A DNA stretch of 64,000 bases from Blastocatellia bacterium (GCA_016713405.1 JADJPF010000024.1:233509-297508), one strand, 5' to 3'; counted from the stretch's first letter, positions 1-8,725 are shown. A program made the numbers and translations. Notes: generated by a model from the sequence alone, not told the origin.

Positions 1-898
1 GTTTATAAAGACGTGAGCTTTGACCTATAAAAAGAATATTTTCTAATACTTTTATTGGGTAATACTCTGGACTGTTAGTAGCAGAAACATGATAAGCAAT
101 AGCGATAGCAGGCACTTGAGCCAACTTTTCTACACGACTTCGACGTTCTCCTAACTGTTCTGGCTCACTAGTAGTAACTTTGGCTGGAGGCTCATGAGCT
201 TTAATTGGTTCTAAATATTTTTCTGCTAATTTAACTACTTCATCAAATGCTACATTGCCTGTTACTACAAGTGTAGCGTTTGAGGGAGAATAACCAGATT
301 CAAAATGCTTTTGTAAATCTTGTAATGACCAACTTTCAATGTCTGAAGGCCAACCAACTACAGGCCATTGATAAGGATGGGCAGTGTAGGCAGTTGCCCA
401 AAGTTGTTCATCTAAAATAGCTAAATTATTGCTTTCCACAGAATTACGACGTTCAGAATAGACAACACCTCGTTCAGACTCTACTATTTTAGGATCAATA
501 CTTAAACTTGCTATTCGGTCAGCTTCTAAATCAAATATTAATTCTAATTGTGAGACAGGAAACCAATCCTGATAAACTGTTAAGTTACGGCTAGTATAGG
601 CATTATTTGTGCCTCCATTAGCTTCCATCACACGGTCAAATTCACCTGGGCCATATTTTTTGGCTCCATTAAACATCATATGTTCAAAGAAATGTGAAAG
701 CCCCGTTGTTCCTGGCCTTTCATTACGTGAGCCTATACGATAAAAAGTATACATAGCTGCATTGGGAATAGAATGATCTTCATGGACTAAAATTTTCATG
801 CCATTTTTTAAGTTATGTGTTTTAACTTCTAAGGATTGTGAATAACTTATGGCACTAAAACTAAGTATTAATAATAGGGCAAGAAAAAATTTTTTCAT
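1..898 (-). CDS. M16 (insulinase-like) zinc peptidase, partial
   Basis: The reading frame runs leftward from ATG at 898 to the window edge, so the C-terminal part is missing. It begins with a signal peptide (MKKFFLALLLILSFSAISYS), then the M16 core. The inverted zinc motif HFFEH lies at about residues 70-74, preceded by the typical NGMKILVHEDHSIP strand, and followed by the downstream glutamate region around ESERGVVYSERR. About 299 residues are visible; M16B proteins usually have 420-480 or are double-domain with about 900. It is probably a secreted or periplasmic peptidase. It is the first gene of this strand here, with a 215-bp gap to the next gene upstream. Family assignment is firm, substrate unknown. 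Confidence 0.88.
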   Translation of the reverse strand, partial: MKKFFLALLLILSFSAISYSQSLEVKTHNLKNGMKILVHEDHSIPNAAMYTFYRIGSRNERPGTTGLSHFFEHMMFNGAKKYGPGEFDRVMEANGGTNNAYTSRNLTVYQDWFPVSQLELIFDLEADRIASLSIDPKIVESERGVVYSERRNSVESNNLAILDEQLWATAYTAHPYQWPVVGWPSDIESWSLQDLQKHFESGYSPSNATLVVTGNVAFDEVVKLAEKYLEPIKAHEPPAKVTTSEPEQLGERRSRVEKLAQVPAIAIAYHVSATNSPEYYPIKVLENILFIGQSSRLYK

Positions 899-1012
899 GC
901 TTTACCTCGGTTGATAAGATTTATTTGCGATACTCAGAACAGACTATTTTATAGCAACCGTTTAGCTTAAGTAAGTAGGAAAAGTTGATGTAAAGCTAGC
1001 AGAAAAGAGAAA

Positions 1013-1065
1013 AACCAAAAACTAATATAACTTTATAATTTAAGTAAGTATATTAGTTTTTGGTT
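1013..1065 (-). terminator. Rho-independent terminator
   Basis: A perfect 17-bp inverted repeat (1013-1029 with 1049-1065, arm AACCAAAAACTAATATA) sits 48 bp beyond the stop of the peptidoglycan-binding protein. On the minus strand it is followed by a T-rich tract (TTTTTCTC), as expected for termination of leftward transcription. Confidence 0.7.
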
Positions 1066-1112
1066 AGTGAATTGGCGTAAGAGAGATTATGATATTGATA
1101 GTTTATAAGTCA

Positions 1113-1514
1113 TTACTTAGCAGTGTCTTTACTAATAGTTTCTTTACTTTTCTTAGAACTTTTTGATTTTTCTATAGTGCTAACTTCTTCAATACCTAAT
1201 TTTTTACGAGTATCTTTATTTAGATGGCCTGTAGGATTTAGGTTGTTTTGTTCTTGAAAAGTTTTAATTGCTGTTTTTGTATCAGTATCAACTTTGCCAG
1301 TTATATTGCCTTTGTATAAACCCTTAGCTTTTAAGGCTTGTTGGGCTTTTTCTACATTAGCTGGTAGATATTCTGCTCTAGTTTTAGAAGTTTCTATTGT
1401 AGTAGCTTTTTCGTCATTTGCTGGTGTAGACGTTTTGTCTTGAGCAAACACTCCCGTACAAAGAGCAATTAAAATAGCAATAGTAGAAATAATGGATTTA
1501 ATATTGATTTGCAT
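1113..1514 (-). CDS. Secreted peptidoglycan-binding-domain protein
   Basis: The 133-residue protein starts at ATG 1514, chosen because a GGAGG lies 11 nt upstream; an earlier TTG at 1532 would overlap that site. Residues 1-24 form a signal peptide ending near VFAQ. A PG_binding_1 fold follows (about residues 50-110: AQQALKAKGLYKGNITGKVD, then TKTAIKTFQEQNNLNPTG and LNKDTRKKLG), the usual three-helix repeat. The tail is Lys/Ser-rich. No catalytic domain is attached, so it probably only binds the cell wall. It is transcribed alone, with a terminator downstream. Confidence 0.8.
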   Translation of the reverse strand: MQINIKSIISTIAILIALCTGVFAQDKTSTPANDEKATTIETSKTRAEYLPANVEKAQQALKAKGLYKGNITGKVDTDTKTAIKTFQEQNNLNPTGHLNKDTRKKLGIEEVSTIEKSKSSKKSKETISKDTAK

Positions 1515-1679
1515 AATAAAATTTTCCTCCAAATGTTAAATTATTGATTTATCTTAAAGTTAGATTAACTATTGACTAGTATTTGATTTTATACTTAGAC
1601 AAAAGTTAGAAGTTAAAATTTGAGCAATTTGGCTCAAATAGTTAAGTTAGAAGTTGAAAAGGATATTTTGTATTTGTAG

Positions 1680-1713
1680 CAAACTAGAACGTGTGGAAAC
1701 ACGCTCTAGTTTG
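1680..1713. terminator. Hairpin downstream of htrA
   Basis: Near-perfect inverted repeat (CAAACTAGAACGTGT / ACACGCTCTAGTTTG, loop GGAA) placed 38 bp beyond the stop of the HtrA gene. The tract after it on the minus strand is only moderately T-rich, so it may be a terminator or an RNA 3'-end stabiliser. Confidence 0.5.
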
Positions 1714-1750
1714 TATGGAGAGTTAATCTGTAGGGATGGATAAAGCTAAA

Positions 1751-3250
1751 TTATTCAATTGTTACAGTTAAGAAATTGATTCCTTGACCTTTACGTTCAA
1801 CTTGAATAATAACTGTGTCACCTTCCTTAATGGATTTCATTACACTAGCAAGATCAGCAGCAGATTTAATAGGTTGGCGGTTGATTTGGTGAATCACATC
1901 ACCTTTTTGTATACCTACTTCTGCGGCAGGGCTAGCAGGGACGACTTTATCAACTATAACACCACTTTTAATCTTTAAGTCTGCTGCTTGCTCAGCATTG
2001 AGAGTAGATGCAGAAATTCCTAATTTCCCGCTACTTTCTTCTTCATTTTCAGAATTTTCTTCCGGGTCAATTTCTCGGCCATTTACACCTATTTTTCTTT
2101 CAGCTGTTTCTATGGTAGCAGTTTGCATTTTTCCATCCCGGATAAATTTAACTTCTGCTTTTTTGCCTACAGGAGTTTTTGCAACAGTATTTGTAAGCTC
2201 ATGTTGGTCTTTTACAGGTTTGCCATCAAAACTAACAATTAAATCTCCGCTTTGAATACCTGCTTTAGCTGCTGGTGTATCAGGTTGTACATCGTTAACC
2301 AAAGCACCTTCAGTTGTGTTTAAGCCTAAACCTTTAGCTTTTTCTGGTGTAACTTCTGTGATTGTTACACCTAAGTAGCCACGAGTAACTTTTCCATTTT
2401 TAACTAGTTGCTCATAAACATATCGAACTAAATTAGAGGGAATTGCAAAACCAATGCCTTGGTTGCCACCAGATTCTGAGAAAATCATAGTGTTGATGCC
2501 AATAATTTGACCCTTCATATTGACTAACGGGCCTCCAGAATTACCTGGATTAATAGAAGCATCTGTTTGAATAAAATCATTATAGTTGCCACCTACATAA
2601 CGACCTTTAGCACTAACAATTCCTGCTGTAATGGTTTGTTCAAGCCCAAAAGGAGAACCTATTGCTACTACCCAATCACCTTGTTCCATTACATCAGAAT
2701 CACCCAAACTAGCGTAAGGCATACTATTGACATCAATTTTTACTACAGCCAAATCAGTAAATTCATCTTTACCAATAACTTTGCCCTTATATTTACGCCC
2801 ATCAACTAATTTAACTTCAATGCTGTCAGCTTGACCCACAACATGGTTATTAGTCAAAATATAACCATCAGGAGTTACTAAAACTCCTGATCCATTTCCT
2901 CTTTGCTTAAATGGATGCGGAGATTGAGGCCCACCAGGAAGATCAAACTGAAATCCAGGAATTTGCGGAAAACCACTACTACCTTTAACTTTTTGCACTG
3001 TACTAATATTAACTACAGTAGGTTTCATTACTTTTGCAATTTCACGAAAAGTATTAGAAAGTGTTATGGGTGAAACTACTTGTTCAGGTAAAGTAGCTTC
3101 TTTTGCAGGAGGTAATATGCCTACAGAGGCATTCCCATAAACATTGGAGGCTTTATTTCCATAAACTTTTACTAATGAAAATATTAATGCTAGTGTTAGA
3201 ACTAATGTCCCGCTAGCTGCCCAAACTACTATCCCTTTTGGTTTTGCCAT
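1751..3250 (-). CDS. htrA: HtrA/DegQ-family serine protease, membrane anchored
   Basis: The 499-residue protein has an N-terminal membrane anchor (about residues 7-30), a trypsin-like domain and two PDZ domains. The triad is visible: His in TNNHVV, Asp in FTDLAVV and Ser in NPGNSGGPL. PDZ1 starts near GYLGVTI, and PDZ2 near LGISASTLNAEQA. The linker between the PDZ domains contains an acidic stretch (EENSENEEESS). Start ATG 3250 has AGGAG about 11 nt upstream. Family knowledge predicts quality control of misfolded proteins outside the cytoplasmic membrane. The gene stands alone between hairpins and a 310-bp gap. Assignment is secure; DegP/DegQ/DegS subtype is not resolved. Confidence 0.95.
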   Translation of the reverse strand: MAKPKGIVVWAASGTLVLTLALIFSLVKVYGNKASNVYGNASVGILPPAKEATLPEQVVSPITLSNTFREIAKVMKPTVVNISTVQKVKGSSGFPQIPGFQFDLPGGPQSPHPFKQRGNGSGVLVTPDGYILTNNHVVGQADSIEVKLVDGRKYKGKVIGKDEFTDLAVVKIDVNSMPYASLGDSDVMEQGDWVVAIGSPFGLEQTITAGIVSAKGRYVGGNYNDFIQTDASINPGNSGGPLVNMKGQIIGINTMIFSESGGNQGIGFAIPSNLVRYVYEQLVKNGKVTRGYLGVTITEVTPEKAKGLGLNTTEGALVNDVQPDTPAAKAGIQSGDLIVSFDGKPVKDQHELTNTVAKTPVGKKAEVKFIRDGKMQTATIETAERKIGVNGREIDPEENSENEEESSGKLGISASTLNAEQAADLKIKSGVIVDKVVPASPAAEVGIQKGDVIHQINRQPIKSAADLASVMKSIKEGDTVIIQVERKGQGINFLTVTIE

Positions 3251-3559
3251 AGCAATTAAACTCCTAAAATTAAAATTTTTACTAAATTAAGAAATTAGTT
3301 TATTAAAACCCTGTTTATAGCCCAAAATTATATAATTATGTCCCTAATCAAATCAAGGTTACTATAAAGGCTATAAGATTATATAACTTAAAAGTATATG
3401 TTACAGTCCGATAATAAGATGCGAATTATTAAAAATGGTTTTCTTTGTCTTAAATAAACTGCTTTTTTGACACCATTCTTTTATTTTGTATATTAGTGTT
3501 AGAGTAAAAAAATACAAATTATTCTGTATTTTCCACAAAAAGAGGTTCTTAAAGAGTAA
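3251..3559. other. Intergenic, AT-rich, no gene seen
   Basis: The 309-bp gap between the htrA start and the kinase stop contains no convincing reading frame or hairpin. It presumably holds the leftward htrA promoter close to 3250-3330, but I cannot pick a reliable -35/-10 pair. Confidence 0.5.
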
Positions 3560-5191
3560 TTATGACTGAATATCTTTACTAATTCTTTGGAGTAATCTTC
3601 TTAATCTAATTTGTAACTCTGCAAAAGATAATGGGCCTCCCCAATAATCTTCAACACCTTGTTCCAAAGCTTGTAAACAATCTTCATTATTTGGTTTATT
3701 GGTAATAAAAATAAAAACAGGTGTTTCTGCTAAATCTTGAGATGCGGCAAAGAGTTGCCAACCATTAATTTTAGGTGCTAAAACTTCAGTAATTACTAAG
3801 TTAAAATAGTATTTCTCTAAACATTCCCAAGCTTCCTCAGTGCTATTAGTGCTAATTACTGTACAACCAAATTCTTGTAATATTTCTTCGATAGTTGTAT
3901 CAGTGTTACTACTTATAATTAAAATCATAAGTTCAGGAAAAAAATACTCATTTTGTAAAGTTTTAGACTCTGTTTTAAAGGGTACAAAAGGGTTTGTTTT
4001 GTTATCTACTACTTGAGCCGTTACATTTTTAGCAGATCTAGTATTTTTATCTTTAATATTTTCTAAGTTTTCTATTTTTTCAGGTATGTTTACTAAAGGC
4101 ATATTAGCTTTTGGAATATCAAAAGTTGGAACGTCAAAAGAAGAGTCAAGCCTATTTTCTATGATATTTGAATTAGAAGTATTATAAGCACCTGTTAAAA
4201 GACCTGTTGAGGCAGATGCAGTAATAGAAAGCTCTGTATTAATTGGTTGTAGTGTTATTCCTGAAGCAGAAAGCAGTTCTTCAAAAAATTTTTCTGCTGA
4301 ATCTGGTCGTCCAGAAGGACGTTTAGCTAAGGCTCGTAGTACTGCGTAATCTAAAGCTGTTGGTAGTCCAAATTGAAAACGGGATGGAGGAGGGGGAGGA
4401 GTACGAACATGATGTTGAGCTACGTCTACAGCTACAAAACTATTAAAAGGGACTCGTCCTGTAATCATCTCAAAAAAAATAATTCCTAAACTATAAATAT
4501 CAGTATGTATTGTTAAGGGTTCACCACAGCATTGTTCTGGAGACATATATTGTGGTGTACCTATCGCGCTATCAGTTATAGCTGAATTAGCTGTTCCATC
4601 AATGGTTAACTCCTTTAATTTTGCAATACCAAAATCTACTAATTGGACTCTTTCACGAGATGTACCACAATTTTCTATCAAAATATTGTCAGGTTTTAAG
4701 TCACAATGAATGACTTTTTGTGCATGCGCTGCGGAAACTCCTTCACATATTTGCTTCATAATATGCAACGCTCTTTCTAATGGAAGTGCGCCAACATCTT
4801 CAATCTCTTCTGATAAAGGTTTACCTTGAACTAGTCGCATTACTAGATAAGCTCCAAAATTATCTGGTAATGTTCCGTAATCATAAACCGGCACAATGTT
4901 AATATGATCCAAACGAGCAACGGCTAAGGCTTCTCTACGAAATTGCTTAAGAATCTTTTCGTTAGAAAGTAATTGAGGAGAAAGGATTTTAACTGCTACT
5001 TCTCGATTAAGCTCTGTTTGAATTGCTCGATATATTACTCCCATACCACCTTTAGCAAACATGGACTTTAATAAATATTTATTAGCTATTAGTCGTGAAG
5101 CAGGCCAAGCAGTTTCCAAATACTCATTATCTGTTGGACACATTATGTCACTGTCATCATAACAAATAAAACATTTAGGACACACCCTCAT
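3560..5191 (-). CDS. Ser/Thr protein kinase with C-terminal degenerate receiver domain
   Basis: I place the start at ATG 5191 (AGGAT just upstream); a TTG at 5239 would add 16 residues. The protein (about 543 aa) opens with a zinc-ribbon-like segment (VCPKCFICYDDSDIMCP), then a Hanks-type kinase: GGMGVIYRA loop, VAVKIL lysine, HCDLKPDNIL catalytic loop (Cys where Arg is usual), DFGIA and SPEQ. A Ser/Asn-rich linker leads to a C-terminal receiver-like fold. That domain lacks the N-terminal acidic pair (ILIISSN), has Glu in place of the phosphoacceptor Asp (ITEVLAPKING) and Gly in place of the conserved Lys (DYWGGP). It therefore probably cannot be phosphorylated conventionally and may act as a locked interaction module. 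No transmembrane segment is seen, so it is likely cytosolic. Confidence 0.88.
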   Translation of the reverse strand: MRVCPKCFICYDDSDIMCPTDNEYLETAWPASRLIANKYLLKSMFAKGGMGVIYRAIQTELNREVAVKILSPQLLSNEKILKQFRREALAVARLDHINIVPVYDYGTLPDNFGAYLVMRLVQGKPLSEEIEDVGALPLERALHIMKQICEGVSAAHAQKVIHCDLKPDNILIENCGTSRERVQLVDFGIAKLKELTIDGTANSAITDSAIGTPQYMSPEQCCGEPLTIHTDIYSLGIIFFEMITGRVPFNSFVAVDVAQHHVRTPPPPPSRFQFGLPTALDYAVLRALAKRPSGRPDSAEKFFEELLSASGITLQPINTELSITASASTGLLTGAYNTSNSNIIENRLDSSFDVPTFDIPKANMPLVNIPEKIENLENIKDKNTRSAKNVTAQVVDNKTNPFVPFKTESKTLQNEYFFPELMILIISSNTDTTIEEILQEFGCTVISTNSTEEAWECLEKYYFNLVITEVLAPKINGWQLFAASQDLAETPVFIFITNKPNNEDCLQALEQGVEDYWGGPLSFAELQIRLRRLLQRISKDIQS

Positions 5192-5470
5192 AAAATTATC
5201 CTGTTTAGTAAATTGTGAGTTGGTATTGGTAGCTGACAATCAAGTTAACTAAAAATTATGGTTTTTAGTTTTTGAGGTTTTGATTATAGCTTAATTAATA
5301 ATTTTGATGAAACTTTATATTATTTATTGATTTTAATAAAAAACAAAGAATTGTATTTGAAAAATATTAAACCTTATTAAAAATTAAAGATTATTACTTT
5401 AGTATGAAGCTGTTAATTTCTTTTAAGTATTTTATTTAGTAAACTGTAAACAAAGTTTTCTGATGTTTTA

Positions 5471-5689
5471 TCTCTTAAAGCCCCAACGGGGCGGCATATT
5501 TGTAGCTTAGGGTGTAAGCACTACGTATGATAATGTAATATTCTCGGAAGCCCCAACGGGGCGGGCATAGTTTTTTAATAGCAAGAAAAGACTCTTTCGC
5601 CCCGTTTGGGCTTAAAAATACTTAACTATTATGTCCTAGGGCTTGCGCCCTAGACTACAGTTATTTCGCCCCGTTGGGGCTTAAGAGTT
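5471..5689. repeat. REP-like palindrome cluster
   Basis: Four copies of a GC-rich palindromic core lie in the AT-rich gap between the kinase and rsmD. Two are in one orientation (AGCCCCAACGGGGCG at about 5479 and 5549) and two are inverted (CGCCCCGTTTGGGCTT at about 5598 and CGCCCCGTTGGGGCTT at about 5667). The outermost copies also share flanks (CTCTTAA), making an inverted repeat of about 21 bp around the cluster. A second palindrome, CTAGGGCTTGCGCCCTAG, lies between the inverted copies (about 5636-5653). No gene is present. Each copy could form a small hairpin; this resembles REP/BIME elements mobilised by RAYT transposases, though none is encoded here. Confidence 0.75.
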
Positions 5690-5713
5690 AAGAATATAAA
5701 ATTGCTACATTAC

Positions 5714-6283
5714 TTAGTTTACGCTGTATTTAGTAACTTCATAAAAACTAAGCTCTGTTTCCCCTTGTTTTAACCTTCTGTAACAATTAAGTTGCCCAAT
5801 TATCTCAGGTAAAATAAATTTACTATGATGTTCAACAATAACAATAGATGTGTCTGATAAAAATGTGACCTCTCCTAAATATTGCAATACAGGTAAATAG
5901 ATAGATGATTTATAAGGAGGGTCAAAGTAAACAATATCAAAGAGAGCATTATTTTTCTCAAGTTTTTTAAGAGAGCTTAAAGCATCACTAGTAGTTATTT
6001 GTATGTAATTTGAAGGGATTTTACAATGAGTGATATTATCTTGAATAACTTTTGTTGCCTGTTTAGAAACTTCTATTAACAGTGCAAAACTTGCTCCTCG
6101 GCTAAGGGCTTCAATTGCTACTGCTCCTGAGCCTGCACAAATATCTAAAAAACGGGTATTTGCAATTTTAGGAGCTAAAATATTAAATAAAGTTTCCCTT
6201 AGCCGGTCAGATGTTGGGCGTACATCCAAACCAGCAAGAGTTTTTAGGCTATGGCCTTTGTAAAGTCCTGCTATTACTCGCAT
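5714..6283 (-). CDS. rsmD: 16S rRNA (guanine-966-N2)-methyltransferase RsmD
   Basis: The 189-residue protein matches the usual RsmD length. It opens with MRVIAGLYKGHSL and the substrate-binding segment DVRPTSDRLRETLFNIL. The SAM-binding motif I is DICAGSGAVAIEALSRGA and the catalytic motif IV is DIVYFDPPY. It would methylate G966 of 16S rRNA during 30S assembly. ATG 6283 has AGGA 8 nt upstream. It is divergent from the deacetylase-like gene at 6364, and no coaD follows it as in many genomes. Confidence 0.93.
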   Translation of the reverse strand: MRVIAGLYKGHSLKTLAGLDVRPTSDRLRETLFNILAPKIANTRFLDICAGSGAVAIEALSRGASFALLIEVSKQATKVIQDNITHCKIPSNYIQITTSDALSSLKKLEKNNALFDIVYFDPPYKSSIYLPVLQYLGEVTFLSDTSIVIVEHHSKFILPEIIGQLNCYRRLKQGETELSFYEVTKYSVN

Positions 6284-6363
6284 TTGTTTTTCCTAAGTAT
6301 TTTATAACTATGCTAAATTAAATAATTTAATCAACCTAAAAAATAGTTAAATTTAGAGGTTTT

Positions 6364-7302
6364 ATGACTACAGCAATTATTTATCACTCAGATTATCTTA
6401 AACATGAAACAGGCGCACATCCAGAGCGACCAGAGCGGGCATCATTAATTGCTCAAGAAATTAAGAAAGTAGATGCTACTCATTATATTTGGCTATCTCC
6501 TCAAGTTGCTCAAAATACAGATATTTTACGCTGTCACACCTCAGAACATTATGATTTAGTTCAAACGGCTTGTAAAAAAGGCTTAGGAGCTTTAGACGCT
6601 GATACAGTAATTAGCCAGGATTCTTTCGCCGTATCATTACTAGCATCAGGCGGAGTATTAACGGCTATTGATACAGTTATGAGCAATCAAGCTAGCAATG
6701 CTTTTGTTATAGTTCGTCCTCCTGGCCATCATGCCACAGCAGAAAGAGCAATGGGTTTTTGTTTATTTAATAATGTTGCTGTTGGGGCGCGGTATGCTCA
6801 ACAAAAACATAATTTAGAGCAAGTTTTAATTGTAGATTGGGATGTTCACCATGGTAATGGTACTCAAGATATTTTTTATGATGATAACTCAGTTTTTTAT
6901 CTTTCCTTACATCAACATCCACATTATCCAGGTACAGGAAGAACTTCTGAAACAGGAACTAATCAAGGTCAAGGCTATACGCTAAATGTTCCTTTATCGG
7001 CAGGCACTTCAGCTAAAAATTATCGAGAAGTTTTTGACATAGCATTAAAAACCATTTTACAAAAAACTAAACCAGATTTAATTTTAATCTCTGCTGGTTT
7101 TGACTCTCATAGAGAAGATCCTTTAGGCGGCTTAATGCTTGAAAATGAAGATTTTGCCTGGCTAACTACACGATTAAAGCAACTAGCTGCGGACTCTGGA
7201 CATGGCAGAATTGTTTCTGTGCTTGAAGGGGGTTACAACTTACAAAGACTAGGAAAAATTGCTCTTGCACACACAGAAGCATTAGCAGAAAATAATTTTT
7301 AA
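6364..7302 (+). CDS. Histone-deacetylase-family (class II-like) metallohydrolase
   Basis: The 312-residue arginase/deacetylase-fold protein shows the full zinc hydrolase signature: RPPGHHA (catalytic His pair), DWDVHHGNGTQD (zinc Asp/His), SAGFDSHREDPLGG (second zinc Asp) and LEGGYN near the end. The N-terminus HPERPERASLI is typical of bacterial acetoin-utilisation/HDAC-like proteins. In bacteria these act on acetylated polyamines or acetyl-lysine proteins. The exact substrate cannot be read from sequence. GAGG lies just before the ATG. The next two genes follow on the same strand after short gaps. Confidence 0.92.
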   Translation: MTTAIIYHSDYLKHETGAHPERPERASLIAQEIKKVDATHYIWLSPQVAQNTDILRCHTSEHYDLVQTACKKGLGALDADTVISQDSFAVSLLASGGVLTAIDTVMSNQASNAFVIVRPPGHHATAERAMGFCLFNNVAVGARYAQQKHNLEQVLIVDWDVHHGNGTQDIFYDDNSVFYLSLHQHPHYPGTGRTSETGTNQGQGYTLNVPLSAGTSAKNYREVFDIALKTILQKTKPDLILISAGFDSHREDPLGGLMLENEDFAWLTTRLKQLAADSGHGRIVSVLEGGYNLQRLGKIALAHTEALAENNF

Positions 7303-7323
7303 TAAGTTAGGAAGTTAATTTTT

Positions 7324-7575
7324 ATGGAAATAGTAGGCTCACTAATAACTTTACTAGGTGGTTTATTTTTAACTACATTTGGCATATTAAAACTATATGG
7401 CCTAAATAAACGTTGGGTGACAGGTTCAAATAAATCATTAAAAGAAAATTTATGTGGTACTTGACCAAATTGGAATAGTCGCATTTTGCGGCTAATTTAT
7501 CCTTTTGTTTTTCTTGGCTCAGGAATAATATTTTTAGTTACTTTTATGGTACAAATATCTTTAGTTAATTTTTAG
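7324..7575 (+). CDS. Small two-helix membrane protein interrupted by in-frame TGA
   Basis: A frame of 83 codons starts at ATG 7324 (AGGAAG upstream, 21 bp after the deacetylase stop) and ends at TAG 7573. It has one in-frame TGA at codon 47 (7462-7464). Residues 1-25 and about 55-80 are hydrophobic helices on either side of a polar loop, KENLCGT-stop-PNWNSR. The downstream half reads as a good membrane helix, so the frame looks genuine. If the TGA encodes selenocysteine the loop contains CxxU; if it replaces Cys it contains CxxC. An 8-bp hairpin lies 12-30 nt downstream of the TGA (7476-7494). The alternative is a point mutation or base-call error. The family is not recognised. Confidence 0.5.
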
Positions 7576-7626
7576 TATTTTATAACTTAATTAAATGAAA
7601 TCTCTTAAGTATTATAAGGAGAAGCA

Positions 7627-8142
7627 ATGTTTAAGTTTAATAACAAAGTTGTTGTAACATTAATAGTAGGCTTATATTTTTTCTGGTGTCTACTATTTCC
7701 TTATCAATGGCGTTTATTAGATGGTGTTAATGTACTAATTCATGAAGCAGGGCATCCACTATTTGGTATTTTAGGCGAGTTTATGAGCATTTTAGGTGGA
7801 ACTTTAATGCAACTTATTATGCCAATCTTGTTTGTAGGATATTTTTTCTGGAATAACCAAAAATTTTCTGGTGCAATAGTTTTATTTTGGGTTGGACATA
7901 ATTTATTAAATATTTCTATTTATTCGGCTGATGCTGTAGTAATGCAACTACCTTTGATTGGAAATGGTGATCGTCTTCATGACTGGAACTATATGCTTTC
8001 AGAGCTAAATTTACTTGGTCAAACAAATAAAATAGCTTTAATGATTCGTATTTCTGCCATTATGACAATAATAGTAGCATTTGTTTTATCTTTGATCTTT
8101 TCTCAATCAGATGAAGAAATTGTTCCAACAAACTTAGATTGA
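7627..8142 (+). CDS. Putative M50-like membrane metallopeptidase (HEAGH motif)
   Basis: The 171-residue polytopic membrane protein has an HEAGH zinc motif at about residues 39-43, just after the first helix, with further hydrophobic segments at about 50-75, 85-105 and 138-160. A conserved-looking HDWNYML segment (about residues 119-125) could supply another metal ligand, as the second motif does in M50 site-2-type proteases. It is shorter than typical M50 enzymes. Proteolytic activity is an inference. AGGAG precedes the ATG. It is probably co-transcribed with the upstream deacetylase and the small membrane protein. Confidence 0.6.
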   Translation: MFKFNNKVVVTLIVGLYFFWCLLFPYQWRLLDGVNVLIHEAGHPLFGILGEFMSILGGTLMQLIMPILFVGYFFWNNQKFSGAIVLFWVGHNLLNISIYSADAVVMQLPLIGNGDRLHDWNYMLSELNLLGQTNKIALMIRISAIMTIIVAFVLSLIFSQSDEEIVPTNLD

Positions 8143-8276
8143 AGTATTTAGGAATAATAGCTAAATGTCTTAAACCTTTAACTATCAAGCTTTTAAGGTC
8201 TTAGATTATATCTGCACTAATTCGGGTAGTACGCAAAATGTAAGGCTGAACAATAATTCATTTTGACCCAAACTCA

Positions 8277-8702
8277 TTATTTTATGTTGTCCCAGCCCTT
8301 AGCGTTTTTTATTGCTTCATCACCTTTAAGAATAACCCCATCCTGTTCTATATATAAAATACCATTGCTCATTTTTGTTAATACTGCAACTACAATGTAA
8401 ATAGCCGCTAAATCATTACCATTAAAATTAATATTAATCGTGCTGTCATATTCTTCGCTGAGATGGCTGCAAATATCATCACAAACATCTTTAACATCTG
8501 AAATTGTCGCTAAACGAACTTCTGCACTAGTTATTTTGCTGCGATATTCAACATTTAGTAGAGTTTTTTGGCGTGATAAGTTTTGTTGCAAACTTACAGA
8601 ATCAAAACTAACATCAAACCCAAAGTCGTTACAAAAAGTTTGTAAGTTGCCAATTTTTTCTAAAAAAGATTTTGCTAGCACAATATGAAAATTAATTTGC
8701 AT
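8277..8702 (-). CDS. Hypothetical protein downstream of aceK
   Basis: The 141-residue protein starts at ATG 8702 with AGGAAG upstream, only 23 bp beyond the aceK stop, so it is very likely co-transcribed. It has no signal peptide, membrane segment or recognised motif. The composition is that of a soluble mixed alpha/beta protein (a helical hydrophobic stretch at AAIYIVVAVLTKM). I do not recognise a family. Confidence 0.65.
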   Translation of the reverse strand: MQINFHIVLAKSFLEKIGNLQTFCNDFGFDVSFDSVSLQQNLSRQKTLLNVEYRSKITSAEVRLATISDVKDVCDDICSHLSEEYDSTININFNGNDLAAIYIVVAVLTKMSNGILYIEQDGVILKGDEAIKNAKGWDNIK

Positions 8703-8725
8703 AACACTTCCTTAACGGTACTTAT

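Noticed and set aside
5471..5689. Repeated GCCCC palindromes as a CRISPR array
   Set aside because: Copies are in both orientations, spacing is irregular (about 45-70 bp), only four copies exist and no cas genes are present.
7462..7464. In-frame TGA as evidence of a genome-wide UGA=Trp code
   Set aside because: TGA ends other genes at the expected place (for example the dehydrogenase stop at 42142), so UGA is a stop in this genome.
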